Notes: generated by a model from the letters alone, not told the origin. Positions 1 to 8,309 are shown, counted from the first letter of the stretch. The stretch is 34,598 bases of DNA from Anaerolineales bacterium (GCA_020847435.1 JADLBX010000017.1:1-34598), one strand, 5' to 3'. A program made the numbers and translations.

Positions 1-25
1 GGGAGTGACTAAACATGAAATGATA
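1..25 (+). repeat. Left terminal inverted repeat of the IS1-family element
   Basis: The sequence GGGAGTGACTAAAC and the following bases match the reverse complement of 764-788 at 20 of 25 positions. The mismatches fall at positions 7, 8, 15, 16 and 17. Confidence 0.75.
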
Positions 26-521
26 CAAAGTCGACCAGATGAAAGGAGTATTTCGGATAAAGACGTTTCATCAGTTGACGCTGGTTGTAACAATAGACAA
101 AGAGTTGTAGGTTTCTGATCAAGGCATTCAGTCGTCTTGAAAAGCATCTTGATTTTCGAGCTAAGCGTTTCAGATAATGCCGCAGGTCTGCATTGACCGC
201 TTCGACCGAGTAAGTTTCCTGTTTGTCCGTTCTCATTTCATAGGGAGCGCCGTAATACAACGTATCGTAGACTGGAAAGGCATCGCTATAGTACTGTTTG
301 GCTTGCGGAGCCCGCTCCAGACAGGCTTGCAAAGCGGCGCTGGTTCGTTCGCCGACCACATCCCAACTCAGGATACAGCGCGTGTCTCGGTCAACTATGG
401 TCAGAACGTAGATTTCGTTTTTTTCTGCCCGACAAAGGTATACAACTCGTCCAACTCCGCCTTTCTTACTTTGGCCGGCACGGGAGCGGACGGCAGATTG
501 GCGGTATGCTGACGAACCCAA
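9..521 (-). CDS. IS1-type transposase, InsB-like catalytic frame (DDE)
   Basis: This frame encodes the catalytic half of the IS1 transposase and is probably not translated alone from 521. It should be made as a -1 frameshift fusion with the frame at 401-751, entering near position 417. A DDE triad is visible: D in IVDRDTR, D in YYSDAFPVYD and E in YSVEAVNADL. It is followed by the family signature KRLARKSRCFSRR, nearly the same as KRLARKTICFSR in IS1. The C-terminus ends at position 9, inside the element, so the coding part is complete. The frame offset is exactly -1 relative to InsA. Confidence 0.8.
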   Translation of the reverse strand: MGSSAYRQSAVRSRAGQSKKGGVGRVVYLCRAEKNEIYVLTIVDRDTRCILSWDVVGERTSAALQACLERAPQAKQYYSDAFPVYDTLYYGAPYEMRTDKQETYSVEAVNADLRHYLKRLARKSRCFSRRLNALIRNLQLFVYCYNQRQLMKRLYPKYSFHLVDFVSFHV

Positions 522-751
522 TTCGCAACGCTTTGCGTGTTGACCTTCAAGATCCGGGCAATGGCGCCATAACTGTTGCCTTCCACATACATGCGAATTG
601 CCAGGAGTTTAGTTTCCTTGGGATACCCGTTCGGGTTCGGTTCAGGCGTGTAGACGGTTCGACAGTTTTGGCAACGATATTTTTGGCTACCTGATGGATT
701 TAAGCCATTTTTCACTTGCCGTTTGTTCGCTTTACAGTTTGGACATCTCAT
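401..751 (-). CDS. IS1-type transposase, InsA-like frame (zinc finger and HTH)
   Basis: This 116-residue frame supplies the DNA-binding half of the IS1 transposase. It opens with a zinc-ribbon pair, CPNC at residues 3-6 and CQNC at 27-30, followed by a helix-turn-helix region around residues 50-85 (SYGAIARILKVNTQSVANWV). A run of seven A residues on the coding strand (plus positions 418-424) lies near its end. A -1 slip there after two lysine AAA codons joins it to the InsB-like frame in a product of about 247 residues, close to the 232 residues of the E. coli IS1 fusion. The unshifted product would act as a repressor in known IS1 elements, which is an inference here. Confidence 0.8.
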   Translation of the reverse strand: MRCPNCKANKRQVKNGLNPSGSQKYRCQNCRTVYTPEPNPNGYPKETKLLAIRMYVEGNSYGAIARILKVNTQSVANWVRQHTANLPSAPVPAKVRKAELDELYTFVGQKKTKSTF

Positions 752-763
752 CCTGCCATTCTA

Positions 764-788
764 TATCATTTTTGGTTTAGATACTCCC
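764..788 (-). repeat. Right terminal inverted repeat of the IS1-family element
   Basis: Read on the minus strand this starts GGGAGTATCTAAAC and pairs with positions 1-25. It lies just upstream of the InsA-like start codon, where the element's own promoter would be expected. Confidence 0.75.
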
Positions 789-825
789 CACATCACGCGC
801 CGCAGGATAATTGAAACATATGTGC

Positions 826-831
826 TATAAT
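826..831 (+). promoter_or_regulatory. Extended -10 box of uvrA
   Basis: TGCTATAAT gives a consensus TATAAT preceded by TGn, 18 nt before the uvrA ATG. No convincing -35 box is present at 17 bp, as is usual for extended -10 promoters. The predicted 5' leader is about 12 nt and contains the Shine-Dalgarno AGGAG at 841-845. Confidence 0.6.
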
Positions 832-849
832 TGAGTTTTGAGGAGTTCC

Positions 850-3729
850 ATGTCATCCAATGTCATCCGTGTGGTGGGGGCGCGCGTCCACAACTTGAAA
901 AACATCACCGTTGAGATTCCCCGCGACAAGTTTGTCGTCATCACCGGCTTGTCCGGGTCGGGCAAGTCGTCGCTGGCATTCGATACGATCTTTGCCGAGG
1001 GACAGCGGCGCTACGTCGAATCGCTTTCCGCGTATGCGCGCCAGTTCATCGGTCAGATGGACAAACCCGACGTGGATCACATCGAGGGACTCTCCCCCGC
1101 CGTTTCGATTGACCAAAAGTCCACCAGCCACAATCCGCGCTCGACCGTCGGCACGGTGACGGAAATCTACGATTACATGCGTTTGCTCTTCGCGCGCGCC
1201 GGCATCCCACATTGTCCCGTGTGTGGGCGCGAAGTAACGAAGCAATCGGCGCAAGAGATTGTGGACAAGGTACAAGCCCTGCCCGATGGCGCTCGTATCC
1301 TCGTGCTTTCTCCATTGGTGCGCGGACGCAAGGGTACATACCAAGCCGTCTTTGAAGAGATTCGTAAGGCAGGCTTTACGCGCGCCCGCGTGGACGGAAC
1401 GGTGCATTCCCTCGACGATGAGATCGAACTCGACCGCTACAAACAACACACCATCGAAGCGGTGGTGGACCGTCTCGTCATTTCTCAGGAAAGTTCAAAA
1501 GAGGATAAAAAATCCGCGCTCACGCGGCTGACCGACTCGATCGAAACCGCGTTGAAATTCGGCGAGGGCTATCTGACGATCCATCTCGTGGATAAAAAAG
1601 AAGATATCCATTTTTCCGAACATCTCGCCTGTCCCGAACACGGGACCACCGTCCCTGAGGTGGAGCCGCGCACATTCTCGTTCAACACACCGCAAGGCGC
1701 CTGCCCGGATTGCCAGGGACTCGGCTCAAAATTGGAAATTGACCCGGAGCGCATCATCCCGGACCGCGACCTGTCTCTCAACGAGGGGGCGATCGCCAGC
1801 ATGGAATGGAGCGGACCCAAAGTCGAAGGCGGCTTCTATTGGCAAAGCTTGACCAATGCCTGCCGCGCGTTCAAAATAGACATGGACAAGCCGGTCAGGG
1901 AGTTGACGAAAGACCAGTTGAAGATCGTCTTATACGGCACAGGCGATAAACGGATCCAAATGACGTATCAGAGCGCCAACGGCAACGAGTTTAAGTTCTC
2001 GCGCGCGTTCGAAGGCGTGATCACGAACCTAGAACGAAGGTATCGTGAGACCAATTCGGAATACATCCGCGAGAAAATATCCGAGTTTATGTCCGATCGC
2101 CCATGTCCGACATGTAAAGGCAAACGCTTGAACCCCGCCGCGTTGGCGGTAACTGTGGACAACGTCAACATCGTGGAAGCCAACTCGTGGCCCGTGTTGC
2201 AGACGTTGGACTGGGTGAAGAAACTCACGCACAAGAATTCGCCTCTGACTTCAAAACAAAAAACGATCGCCGAACGCGTGATCAAGGAGATTCACGAACG
2301 CCTGACGTTTCTCGTCAACGTCGGTTTGGATTACCTGACTTTGAACCGTTCCGCCGTGACGCTTTCCGGCGGCGAGGCGCAACGCATCCGCTTGGCGACG
2401 CAGGTCGGCTCGCGGCTGGTCGGCGTGTTGTATGTATTGGATGAACCTTCGATCGGTCTGCACCCACGCGACAATTCACGCTTGCTCGAAACGCTCAAAG
2501 GCTTGCGCGACTTGGGGAATACGGTGTTGGTCGTCGAACATGACTCGGAAACGATTCTGGATTCGGACTGGGTAATCGACCTCGGTCCCGCGGCGGGCGA
2601 ACACGGCGGCGAAGTCATCGCCAAGGGAACGCCGAAACAAATTTTGGCGCACCCTAAATCGCTGACGGGACAATATCTCTCAGGGCGCAAACAGGTCGAG
2701 GTCCCGAAAAAGAGGCGTGAGGGGAACGGGAAAAATCTCAAGATCGTGGGCGCGTCCGCGAATAATTTGAAGAATATTGACGTGACGATCCCGCTTGGGA
2801 AACTGGTCTGCATCACCGGCGTTTCAGGCTCGGGCAAATCCACATTGATGAGCGATATTTTGTATAACGCGCTCGCCGCGCAATTAATGGGCGCGCGGAC
2901 GCAAGCCGGCGAACACAAGAAAATTCAGGGCGTCGAGCATCTCGATAAGATCATCAACATTGACCAGTCACCCATCGGGCGGACGCCGCGCTCAAACCCC
3001 GGCACCTACACCGGCTTGTTCGACGAAATCCGCAAGTTGTTTGCCGAATTGCCGGAGAGCAAAGTGCGCGGTTACAAACCCGGTCGCTTCTCGTTCAACG
3101 TCCACGGCGGGCGTTGTGAAGCCTGCCAGGGGCAGGGCGTGTTGCGGATCGAGATGCAATTTTTGCCGGATGTGTATGTGCCGTGCGATGTGTGCCATGG
3201 AAAACGCTTCAACCGCGAGACATTACAGGTGATGTTCCGCGATCAATATTCAATCGCCGATGTGCTGGATATGACCGTTGAACACGCGCTGGAAGAATTC
3301 AAGAATTATCCGCCGATGCTGAGTAAGTTAAAACTGTTGCAAGAAGTCGGCTTGGGCTATGTGCGTGTGGGACAACCCGCAACGACGCTTTCGGGTGGCG
3401 AGGCGCAACGCGTGAAGTTATCGAAGGAACTCTCGCGCCGCGCAACCGGCAGGACGCTGTACGTGTTGGACGAACCGTCTGTGGGACTCCACGCGGCAGA
3501 TGTGCATAAATTGATCGAGGTTCTGCAAAGACTCGTGGATACGGGGAATTCCGTGCTGATCATCGAACACAACCTCGACATCATCAAAGTGGCGGATTGG
3601 ATCATTGACCTGGGACCGGAAGGCGGCGGGCGCGGCGGGCGCCTGATTGCGGCGGGCACGCCTGAGCAATTGACCAAGGTCAAAGGCTCGTACACGGGGA
3701 AGTATTTAAGCGAACATGTGGGCAAGTAG
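850..3729 (+). CDS. uvrA: Excinuclease ABC subunit A
   Basis: UvrA is the damage-sensing ATPase of nucleotide excision repair; it dimerises, loads UvrB on DNA and works in the cytoplasm. The 959-residue protein has both ABC ATPase modules: Walker [10 protein letters not shown] at about 33-41 and GVSGSGKST at about 657-665, two LSGGEAQR signatures, and two DEPS(I/V)GLH Walker B segments. Zinc-binding CxxC pairs are seen at about 123 (CPVC), 285 (CPDC), 418 (CPTC), 755 (CEAC) and 778 (CDVC). I chose ATG 850 because an in-frame TTG at 838 overlaps the ribosome binding site, and because the protein then starts like other UvrA proteins. No uvrB or uvrC is nearby. The stop codon TAG lies inside a copy of the 8-bp repeat. 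Confidence 0.97.
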   Translation: MSSNVIRVVGARVHNLKNITVEIPRDKFVVITGLSGSGKSSLAFDTIFAEGQRRYVESLSAYARQFIGQMDKPDVDHIEGLSPAVSIDQKSTSHNPRSTVGTVTEIYDYMRLLFARAGIPHCPVCGREVTKQSAQEIVDKVQALPDGARILVLSPLVRGRKGTYQAVFEEIRKAGFTRARVDGTVHSLDDEIELDRYKQHTIEAVVDRLVISQESSKEDKKSALTRLTDSIETALKFGEGYLTIHLVDKKEDIHFSEHLACPEHGTTVPEVEPRTFSFNTPQGACPDCQGLGSKLEIDPERIIPDRDLSLNEGAIASMEWSGPKVEGGFYWQSLTNACRAFKIDMDKPVRELTKDQLKIVLYGTGDKRIQMTYQSANGNEFKFSRAFEGVITNLERRYRETNSEYIREKISEFMSDRPCPTCKGKRLNPAALAVTVDNVNIVEANSWPVLQTLDWVKKLTHKNSPLTSKQKTIAERVIKEIHERLTFLVNVGLDYLTLNRSAVTLSGGEAQRIRLATQVGSRLVGVLYVLDEPSIGLHPRDNSRLLETLKGLRDLGNTVLVVEHDSETILDSDWVIDLGPAAGEHGGEVIAKGTPKQILAHPKSLTGQYLSGRKQVEVPKKRREGNGKNLKIVGASANNLKNIDVTIPLGKLVCITGVSGSGKSTLMSDILYNALAAQLMGARTQAGEHKKIQGVEHLDKIINIDQSPIGRTPRSNPGTYTGLFDEIRKLFAELPESKVRGYKPGRFSFNVHGGRCEACQGQGVLRIEMQFLPDVYVPCDVCHGKRFNRETLQVMFRDQYSIADVLDMTVEHALEEFKNYPPMLSKLKLLQEVGLGYVRVGQPATTLSGGEAQRVKLSKELSRRATGRTLYVLDEPSVGLHAADVHKLIEVLQRLVDTGNSVLIIEHNLDIIKVADWIIDLGPEGGGRGGRLIAAGTPEQLTKVKGSYTGKYLSEHVGK

Positions 3730-3757
3730 ACACGCGCATACCTGTTTACGTGTCTAC
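3726..3757. repeat. 8-bp-period repeat, inverted arrangement, at the uvrA stop codon
   Basis: Four 8-bp units in phase: GTAGACAC, GCGCATAC, then CTGTTTAC and GTGTCTAC, which are the same unit type inverted. The outer GTAGACACG and CGTGTCTAC can form a 9-bp stem with a 14-nt loop. There is no T-run, so it is not a classical terminator. Bases 2-4 of the first unit are the uvrA stop TAG. Related arrays occur at 7223, 14338, 15116, 18180, 18223 and 30789. Confidence 0.6.
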
Positions 3758-3948
3758 CTAATTCCGCGCATACGCTTTTCCCTTTTTCAGGTAGAATTAT
3801 TTCAATGCTCTAAACAACCCGGCGTCTTCAACAAGCAAAAGTTGTAGGGCGAAGCGCCAATTTGCCGAAGGCAATTTAGCAAATTACGGTACACGCTCGC
3901 CAAGTTTCAACACTCGCGCGCTGGGTTGTGATTTTAAAAGGAACATAC
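3758..3948. other. Non-coding leader with nested hairpins upstream of the LysM-CAP gene
   Basis: About 190 nt without a gene. It holds a possible -10 box TAGAAT near 3792. Between about 3846 and 3880 there are nested short hairpins: GGCGAAGCGCC, and AATTTGC with GCAAATT enclosing TTGCCGAAGGCAA. The ribosome binding site AAAAGGAA at 3936-3943 serves the next gene. I recognise no known riboswitch. Confidence 0.3.
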
Positions 3949-5178
3949 ATGCTAAATAGAAACCCATCGGGTAATTCATCCAACGCGCTGAACTCCTTCC
4001 GCAAGCGCAAGCAACAACAAGGCGCGCTGTTGCGTTACGGAGCCATCGGGCTTGTAGTACTGGGCATCCTCTTCGTGATTGTCTGGTTTACCGTCGGATC
4101 GGACGCGCCCCTGGCACAAATGCTGGCAACCGACACGCCGACCGCGACCGCCACCTTCACTCCAACAAATACACGCGTGCCGACTGAAACTTCGACAGTT
4201 ACTTTTACGCCGACCATTACTTCCACGCCCACCCCCTCCGCGCCGTTCCCTTATACGGTAGTGGAAGGCGATTCGCTCGCAGTGATCGTGGATAAATATT
4301 CCTTGGGCGAAAGTGGGATCAAGTTAATCCTTTCACTGAACCCGTTCAACCCGGAAACTGGCGGAGGGGTGGATCCAGCCACACAAATTGTTTATCCCGG
4401 GCTTGTCCTGCTCCTGCCCTATCCGGGTATGCCTTTACCTACAGTCACGCCACTCCCTGCGAACTTGCGCCCCGGAACCGAGATCGAATATTTCGTGGAG
4501 TTGGGCGATACGCTGGCTGGGATTGCCGCAAAATTCAACAGCACTGAAGACGCCATCATAAAAGCGAACGAGATCGAGAACGCCAATGCACTGCTCGCCG
4601 GGCAACTTTTGCGCGTTCCGATCAACCTGATTACCGCCACCCCCACCCTGCCGCCGACCAGCACGCCAATCACACCGACGCCGCTCGTCCAACCGACAAG
4701 CACGGCATTGCCGACCTCCGGCGCTTCCGTCACGGGAACCCCCGTCGCCAGCGGCAACTGCTCCTTTACCGAAAATTCATCCTTTGGCGCTCAACTCCGG
4801 GACCTGATCAACACCGAACGGAAGGCAAATAATTTGCCGACGCTCACGGCAAACCCACGGCTTGCCGCCGCCGCCAGAGCGCACGCAATTGACTTGCTCT
4901 GTCACAACCAATTCAGCCATGAAGGATCGGACGGCTCAACGCCGGCGGAACGCGTCAAGGCGCAGGGTTACCTTTCAACCACACTCTTCGAGCAACTCTT
5001 TGCCCGCTATCCCGCTTCCGCCAGCGACCCGGCGACTGCCTTCAACTGGTGGATGAACAACCCACAGATCCGCGCCGAAATCCTCAACGCCACCGTCACC
5101 GAACTCGGTATCGCCTACGTTTCATCGGATGAGAGTCTGCTTGGCGGTTACTTCGTATTGGTCATAGCCGACCAGTAA
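3949..5178 (+). CDS. Membrane-anchored LysM (x2) and CAP/SCP domain protein
   Basis: The 409-residue protein is predicted to be fixed in the membrane by a single N-terminal helix (about residues 29-50, GLVVLGILFVIVWFTV) and to face outwards. A Thr/Pro-rich linker (about 63-98) leads to a LysM domain starting PYTVVEGDSLAVIVDKYS. A second LysM begins EYFVELGDTLAGIAAKFN, another Thr/Pro linker follows, and a C-terminal CAP domain starts LRDLINTERKANNLPTL and contains AHAIDLLCHNQFSHEG. LysM domains bind peptidoglycan or chitin-like glycans; bacterial CAP domains are extracellular and of mostly unknown activity. The start ATG 3949 has AAAAGGAA six bases upstream; an earlier GTG at 3928 would lie before the ribosome site. 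The partner and substrate are unknown. Confidence 0.85.
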   Translation: MLNRNPSGNSSNALNSFRKRKQQQGALLRYGAIGLVVLGILFVIVWFTVGSDAPLAQMLATDTPTATATFTPTNTRVPTETSTVTFTPTITSTPTPSAPFPYTVVEGDSLAVIVDKYSLGESGIKLILSLNPFNPETGGGVDPATQIVYPGLVLLLPYPGMPLPTVTPLPANLRPGTEIEYFVELGDTLAGIAAKFNSTEDAIIKANEIENANALLAGQLLRVPINLITATPTLPPTSTPITPTPLVQPTSTALPTSGASVTGTPVASGNCSFTENSSFGAQLRDLINTERKANNLPTLTANPRLAAAARAHAIDLLCHNQFSHEGSDGSTPAERVKAQGYLSTTLFEQLFARYPASASDPATAFNWWMNNPQIRAEILNATVTELGIAYVSSDESLLGGYFVLVIADQ

Positions 5179-5184
5179 AATTTC

Positions 5185-5213
5185 TGGACAATTCCAGCGG
5201 CATCATGTAAAAT
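5185..5213 (+). promoter_or_regulatory. Promoter of rpsT
   Basis: A -35 box TGGACA (5185-5190) and a -10 box TAAAAT (5208-5213) are separated by exactly 17 bp. Transcription would start near 5220, giving a leader of about 50 nt before the TTG start of rpsT. Confidence 0.6.
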
Positions 5214-5270
5214 ACCGCTCCTGTGTCGAGAAAACGACTCAAATCAACAAAGTAATGAAAGAGGAAGACC

Positions 5271-5552
5271 TTGGCTAACATTCAATCCCAGATCAAACGG
5301 AACCGCCAGAACGAGAAGCGCCGTTTGCGTAACCGTAACGTCCGCGGCTCCGCCCGCACCGCCGTCAATCAGGCTCGCGCCACAATTGCAAAGAACGCGC
5401 CCGAAACCAAAGAGACGGTGATGCAAGCCATCCGCGAGTTGGATAAATCCGCTGGCAAGGGTGTCATCCACGCGAACAAAGCCGCCCGCATCAAGAGCCG
5501 CTTGATGAAACGCCTCAACGCCCTGAGTAGCGCGGCTCCCAAAGCTGAATAA
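5271..5552 (+). CDS. rpsT: 30S ribosomal protein S20
   Basis: S20 binds 16S rRNA early in assembly of the small ribosomal subunit. The 93-residue product starts MANIQSQIKRNRQNEKRR, the usual S20 N-terminus, and is rich in Lys, Arg and Ala along its length (a helical bundle in known structures). The start codon is TTG at 5271 with GAGGAAG at 5261-5267; a TTG start is also known for E. coli rpsT. A single-gene unit is likely, because a promoter lies at 5185-5213 and a terminator at 5605-5630. Confidence 0.96.
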   Translation: MANIQSQIKRNRQNEKRRLRNRNVRGSARTAVNQARATIAKNAPETKETVMQAIRELDKSAGKGVIHANKAARIKSRLMKRLNALSSAAPKAE

Positions 5553-5604
5553 CCAACGCTCTGCACGCCAAGCCTGAAGCGCAGGCTCACAAAAATACTT
5601 CGTT

Positions 5605-5634
5605 AACGGGAGCCTGCGCTCCCGTTATTATTTT
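5605..5634 (+). terminator. Rho-independent terminator after rpsT
   Basis: A 9-bp stem AACGGGAGC (5605-5613) and GCTCCCGTT (5618-5626) with a CTGC loop is followed by ATTATTTT. A weaker hairpin, GCCTGAAGCGCAGGC, lies just upstream (about 5571-5585). Confidence 0.8.
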
Positions 5635-5640
5635 CCAGGC

Positions 5641-5700
5641 TGATATAATCTCGACCTATTCACAGGATTCGCTTCGCTTATCCACAGGATCGCTACGCTG
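5641..5700 (+). promoter_or_regulatory. argS promoter region with a tandem DnaA-box-like repeat
   Basis: TGATATAAT (5641-5649) is an extended -10 box. Between it and the argS ATG there are two tandem copies of a sequence of about 20 bp containing CACAGGAT and a CGCT(T/A)CGC motif. They include CTATTCACA (5656-5664) and TTATCCACA (5678-5686). The second is a perfect match to the DnaA-box consensus TTATNCACA and the first differs by one base. No Shine-Dalgarno sequence is visible before argS. Confidence 0.45.
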
Positions 5701-7548
5701 ATGTTTGAACAAGAACAACAACTCATCGAAGAAAAAATAAAAACCTATTGCGCGGCGAACGGCATTGCGCTTGCGCCGTTGAAGTGGATGGCGATTCCCT
5801 TCGCGGGCGAGTGGGGAACTTCCACCTCGTTTTTTCAGACGGCGGCCGATGAAGCGCGCGTTCGTCCAGCAGTTCAACTGCTGGACGAACAGAAAAAACT
5901 CCCCGTACCGCAACGCGCTCAAGAAATCGCGGAGCAGGTCAAAGGTCAGATTGGAAGCGTGGCAGGCGTCAGCCGCGTGGACGCGGTGAAGGGCTATCTC
6001 AACGTCTACTTCAAGACATCCGATTACGCCCGTCGAGTGGTGGATGAAGTTCTCGCTTCGCGCGCGGACTTTGGGCGGGGCGTGCCAAAGGGCGAGCGAG
6101 TCATGGTGGAATATGCCCAGCCGAATACACTCCATTCATTTCACATTGGGCACGCGCGCAACACGATCCTTGGCGAAGCGTTGGCAAGGCTGACGGAATT
6201 TGCAGGGTTTGAAACCATCCGCGCCTCGTACCCCGGCGACTTGGGGCTCAGCGTGATCACCGTGTTGTGGATGTACAACAAGTTTTACAAGGGGCAGGAG
6301 CCGCAGGGTGTGCATGAGCGCGGGCAATGGTTGTTGAAGTTGTATGTGGAAGCGAACGTTTTGTTGGAAAAGAAAGAAAACGAAACACCCGAACAGACCG
6401 CCCAGCGCGAAGCGTACGATGCCGAGCGCCGCGAGATGTATCGCAAGTACGACGCGGGCGACCCAGAAGTGCGCGAGTTGTGGCGCGTGACGCGCGAGTG
6501 GGCGTTGGATGAATTGCGCGAAGTCCTGCGGATGCTAGATGTGAAAATTGACGTTTGGTTTTTCGAAAGCGAAGTGGACGAACCGTCGAAAGCCATCGTG
6601 GAAGAGTTGATCGCCAAAGGCGTTGCCGACGACGAACGCCCGCAAGGCGGCGCGGTGATCGTGAAGATTGACGAGAAACTCGGGCTCACAAAAGAAAAAT
6701 ATCGCACGAACGTGATCCTGCGCTCCGACGGCACGACGTTGTATCTCACCAAAGACCTCGCTCTCGCGAAAGAGAAGTTCGAGAAATATCACGTTGACCG
6801 TTCGATCTATGTCGTGGACGTGCGGCAGTCGCTTCACATGCAACAGGCGTTTGCGATTCTCAAACTGTGGGGCTTCCCGCAAGCGGAGAAGTGTTATCAC
6901 CTCGGCTATGGCTTCGTGACTTTGCCTGAAGGCGCGATGTCTTCGCGGCGCGGACGCGTGGTGCTATTCAAAGATGTGTACGATGAAGCGATCAAACGCG
7001 CGCTTTCGGTTGAATCGGAACGAAGCGGGAACGTTCCCGAAGCCGAGCGCGTCAAAATCGCCGAACAGATCGGCTTGGGCGCGCTGGTCTATTCCATGCT
7101 CGCGGTGGACAACAACAAGGATATCGTCTTCGACGTCAACGAGGCGCTCTCGTTCGACGGGCGGACGGCTCCGTATATTCAGAACGCGCATGTGAGGGCG
7201 AATAGTATTTTGAAAAAAGCAGGGATACAGGTAGACACGTACACAAGTAAACAGGGAAACAATTTATTCGATTATGAGTTGGAGAAACACGAGATCGAGT
7301 TGATCGAACAGGTTTCGCAGTTCCCTGCAAAGGTTCAACAAGCCGCGAATGAGTATCGTCCGCTGGTGATGGCGCAGTACGCGTATGACCTAGCGAACGC
7401 GTTCCATTCGTTCTATCACGCGGTTCCCGTGCTGCAAAGCGAAGACGAAAATATCAAGTCCGCGCGACTGCAATTGGTGATGGCGGCAAAGCAAGTTATC
7501 GCCAACGCGCTGAGATTGCTCGACATTCAAGCGCCAGATGTGATGTAA
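5701..7548 (+). CDS. argS: Arginyl-tRNA synthetase
   Basis: ArgRS charges tRNA-Arg with arginine using ATP in the cytoplasm. The 615-residue protein has an ArgRS N-terminal domain, a class I HIGH motif (HIGHARN, about residue 148), a GDLG stretch, an MSSRRG segment in place of KMSKS, and a C-terminal DALR anticodon domain ending ALRLLDIQAPDVM. Two dispersed repeats are read through in frame. A 31-bp palindrome at 5860-5890 encodes residues about 54-64 (VRPAVQLLDEQ). An 8-bp-period array at 7223-7262 encodes about residues 508-521 (core QVDTYTSKQGN) in the linker before the anticodon domain. Both lie between conserved blocks, so the enzyme is probably functional. The start has no obvious ribosome site. 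Confidence 0.95.
   Translation: MFEQEQQLIEEKIKTYCAANGIALAPLKWMAIPFAGEWGTSTSFFQTAADEARVRPAVQLLDEQKKLPVPQRAQEIAEQVKGQIGSVAGVSRVDAVKGYLNVYFKTSDYARRVVDEVLASRADFGRGVPKGERVMVEYAQPNTLHSFHIGHARNTILGEALARLTEFAGFETIRASYPGDLGLSVITVLWMYNKFYKGQEPQGVHERGQWLLKLYVEANVLLEKKENETPEQTAQREAYDAERREMYRKYDAGDPEVRELWRVTREWALDELREVLRMLDVKIDVWFFESEVDEPSKAIVEELIAKGVADDERPQGGAVIVKIDEKLGLTKEKYRTNVILRSDGTTLYLTKDLALAKEKFEKYHVDRSIYVVDVRQSLHMQQAFAILKLWGFPQAEKCYHLGYGFVTLPEGAMSSRRGRVVLFKDVYDEAIKRALSVESERSGNVPEAERVKIAEQIGLGALVYSMLAVDNNKDIVFDVNEALSFDGRTAPYIQNAHVRANSILKKAGIQVDTYTSKQGNNLFDYELEKHEIELIEQVSQFPAKVQQAANEYRPLVMAQYAYDLANAFHSFYHAVPVLQSEDENIKSARLQLVMAAKQVIANALRLLDIQAPDVM
5860..5890. repeat. 31-bp perfect palindrome inside argS
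   Basis: A 15-bp arm (5860-5874, starting GTTCGTCCAGCAGTT) and its exact reverse complement (5876-5890) are separated by one C. It starts on a codon boundary and is translated as VRPAVQLLDE. A near-identical copy with one mismatch lies at 28184-28214 between clpS and the acyltransferase gene. Confidence 0.85.
7223..7262 (+). repeat. 8-bp-period repeat array inside argS (5 units)
   Basis: Five consecutive 8-bp units: GGATACAG, GTAGACAC, GTACACAA, GTAAACAG, GGAAACAA. The array is translated in frame within argS. Because 8 is not a multiple of 3, the encoded peptide is not itself periodic. Confidence 0.7.
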
Positions 7549-7599
7549 CGCAACACACACATTTCGTCGCACCTTCTTGAAAAACAATCCGCCAATCCT

Positions 7600-7632
7600 C
7601 GCTAATCTGATTCAAATTCGTGAAGATTAGCG
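7600..7632 (+). promoter_or_regulatory. Inverted repeat in the bioY leader
   Basis: CGCTAATCT (7600-7608) and AGATTAGCG (7624-7632) form a 9-bp perfect inverted repeat directly before the bioY ribosome site AAAGGAG. It does not look like the BirA, BioR or BioQ operators I know. It shares ATTCGTGAA with the dispersed repeat at 12214-12287, so it may be a repeat relic rather than an operator. Confidence 0.35.
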
Positions 7633-7649
7633 GACAAAAGGAGTCATCC

Positions 7650-8225
7650 ATGACCACCCTCGCCCCCACACTTTCCAATCGCTACTTCCCAACAATCTCT
7701 GCGCGCGTGCGCGACATATTTCTCATCGTCGCGGGCAGTCTGCTGGTTGCCGCGCTGGCACAGATCGAAATTCCGCTGCCGTTTACGCCTGTGCCGATCA
7801 CCGGGCAGACGTTTGGCGTTCTGCTCATCGGCGCGGCGCTGGGGTCGAAGCGCGGCGCGGCGGCGTTGATTCTCTATCTCATAGAAGGCGGAGTCGGACT
7901 TCCGTTTTTTGCGGGTGGCGCGCGCGGACTGGGCATCCTCACCGGCGCGACCGCTGGTTATCTGGCTGGCTTCGTCGTTGCCGCGTATGTTGTGGGTTTG
8001 CTGGCAGAACGAGGCTTGGAGCGAAGCGTCCGCACGTCCATCATCCCCTTCGTCGTCGGCACGGTCATCATTTATCTTTTCGGCGTTGCGTGGCTGGGAA
8101 TCTCCCTGAAAAGTTTTGAGCAAGCCATCCAACTGGGACTGTTCCCCTTCTTGATCGGTGACGCGGTCAAGTTAATCCTTGCTTCGCTGGCATTACCCGC
8201 GGCATGGAAAGGCGCCCAAGGATGA
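7650..8225 (+). CDS. bioY: Biotin transporter BioY (ECF S-component)
   Basis: BioY is the membrane substrate-binding component of the energy-coupling-factor biotin importer. The 191-residue protein has about six membrane helices and the BioY pattern: an N-terminal IEIPLPFTPVPITGQTFGVLL segment (given in part), LGSKRGAAALILYL, and GLPFFAGG with a later TGATAGYLAGF. No ECF ATPase or T-component gene is in the window, so BioY would work alone or with a shared energising module encoded elsewhere. ATG 7650 is chosen for its AAAGGAG ribosome site; an ATG at 7620 lies upstream of that site. bioY converges on the radical SAM gene. Confidence 0.92.
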   Translation: MTTLAPTLSNRYFPTISARVRDIFLIVAGSLLVAALAQIEIPLPFTPVPITGQTFGVLLIGAALGSKRGAAALILYLIEGGVGLPFFAGGARGLGILTGATAGYLAGFVVAAYVVGLLAERGLERSVRTSIIPFVVGTVIIYLFGVAWLGISLKSFEQAIQLGLFPFLIGDAVKLILASLALPAAWKGAQG

Positions 8226-8278
8226 CGCGCCACAAAGCCAACCTTTTTTAGCCACGGATTTCACGGATTATCACGAAA

Positions 8279-8309
8279 AAAGCCGACCATGTAATGACTG
8301 GTCGGCTTT
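8279..8309. terminator. Bidirectional rho-independent terminator between bioY and the radical SAM gene
   Basis: An 11-bp perfect stem AAAGCCGACCA (8279-8289) and TGGTCGGCTTT (8299-8309) has a 9-nt loop. On the minus strand it runs into a T-tract (bases 8281-8275), making a strong terminator for the lgt operon. On the plus strand it is followed by AGTTTT and can serve bioY. A CCACGGATTTCACGG repeat fragment lies at about 8254-8268. Confidence 0.85.

Larger units (their letters stand above)
1..789 (-). mobile_element. IS1-family insertion sequence, essentially complete
   Basis: Two overlapping minus-strand reading frames (a zinc-finger/helix-turn-helix InsA-like frame and an InsB-like DDE frame) lie between imperfect terminal inverted repeats at 1-25 and 764-788, which match at 20 of 25 positions and begin GGGAGT. 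The length of about 790 bp and the two-frame organisation fit the IS1 family. The left end coincides with the window edge, so the exact left boundary and the target-site duplication cannot be seen. The right end lies about 60 bp before uvrA. No stop codon or frameshift other than the expected programmed one is visible, so the element may be active. Confidence 0.85.

Noticed and set aside
5656-5700. Chromosomal replication origin
   Set aside because: Only two DnaA-box-like sites are present, with no AT-rich unwinding region and no dnaA, dnaN or parAB genes nearby.
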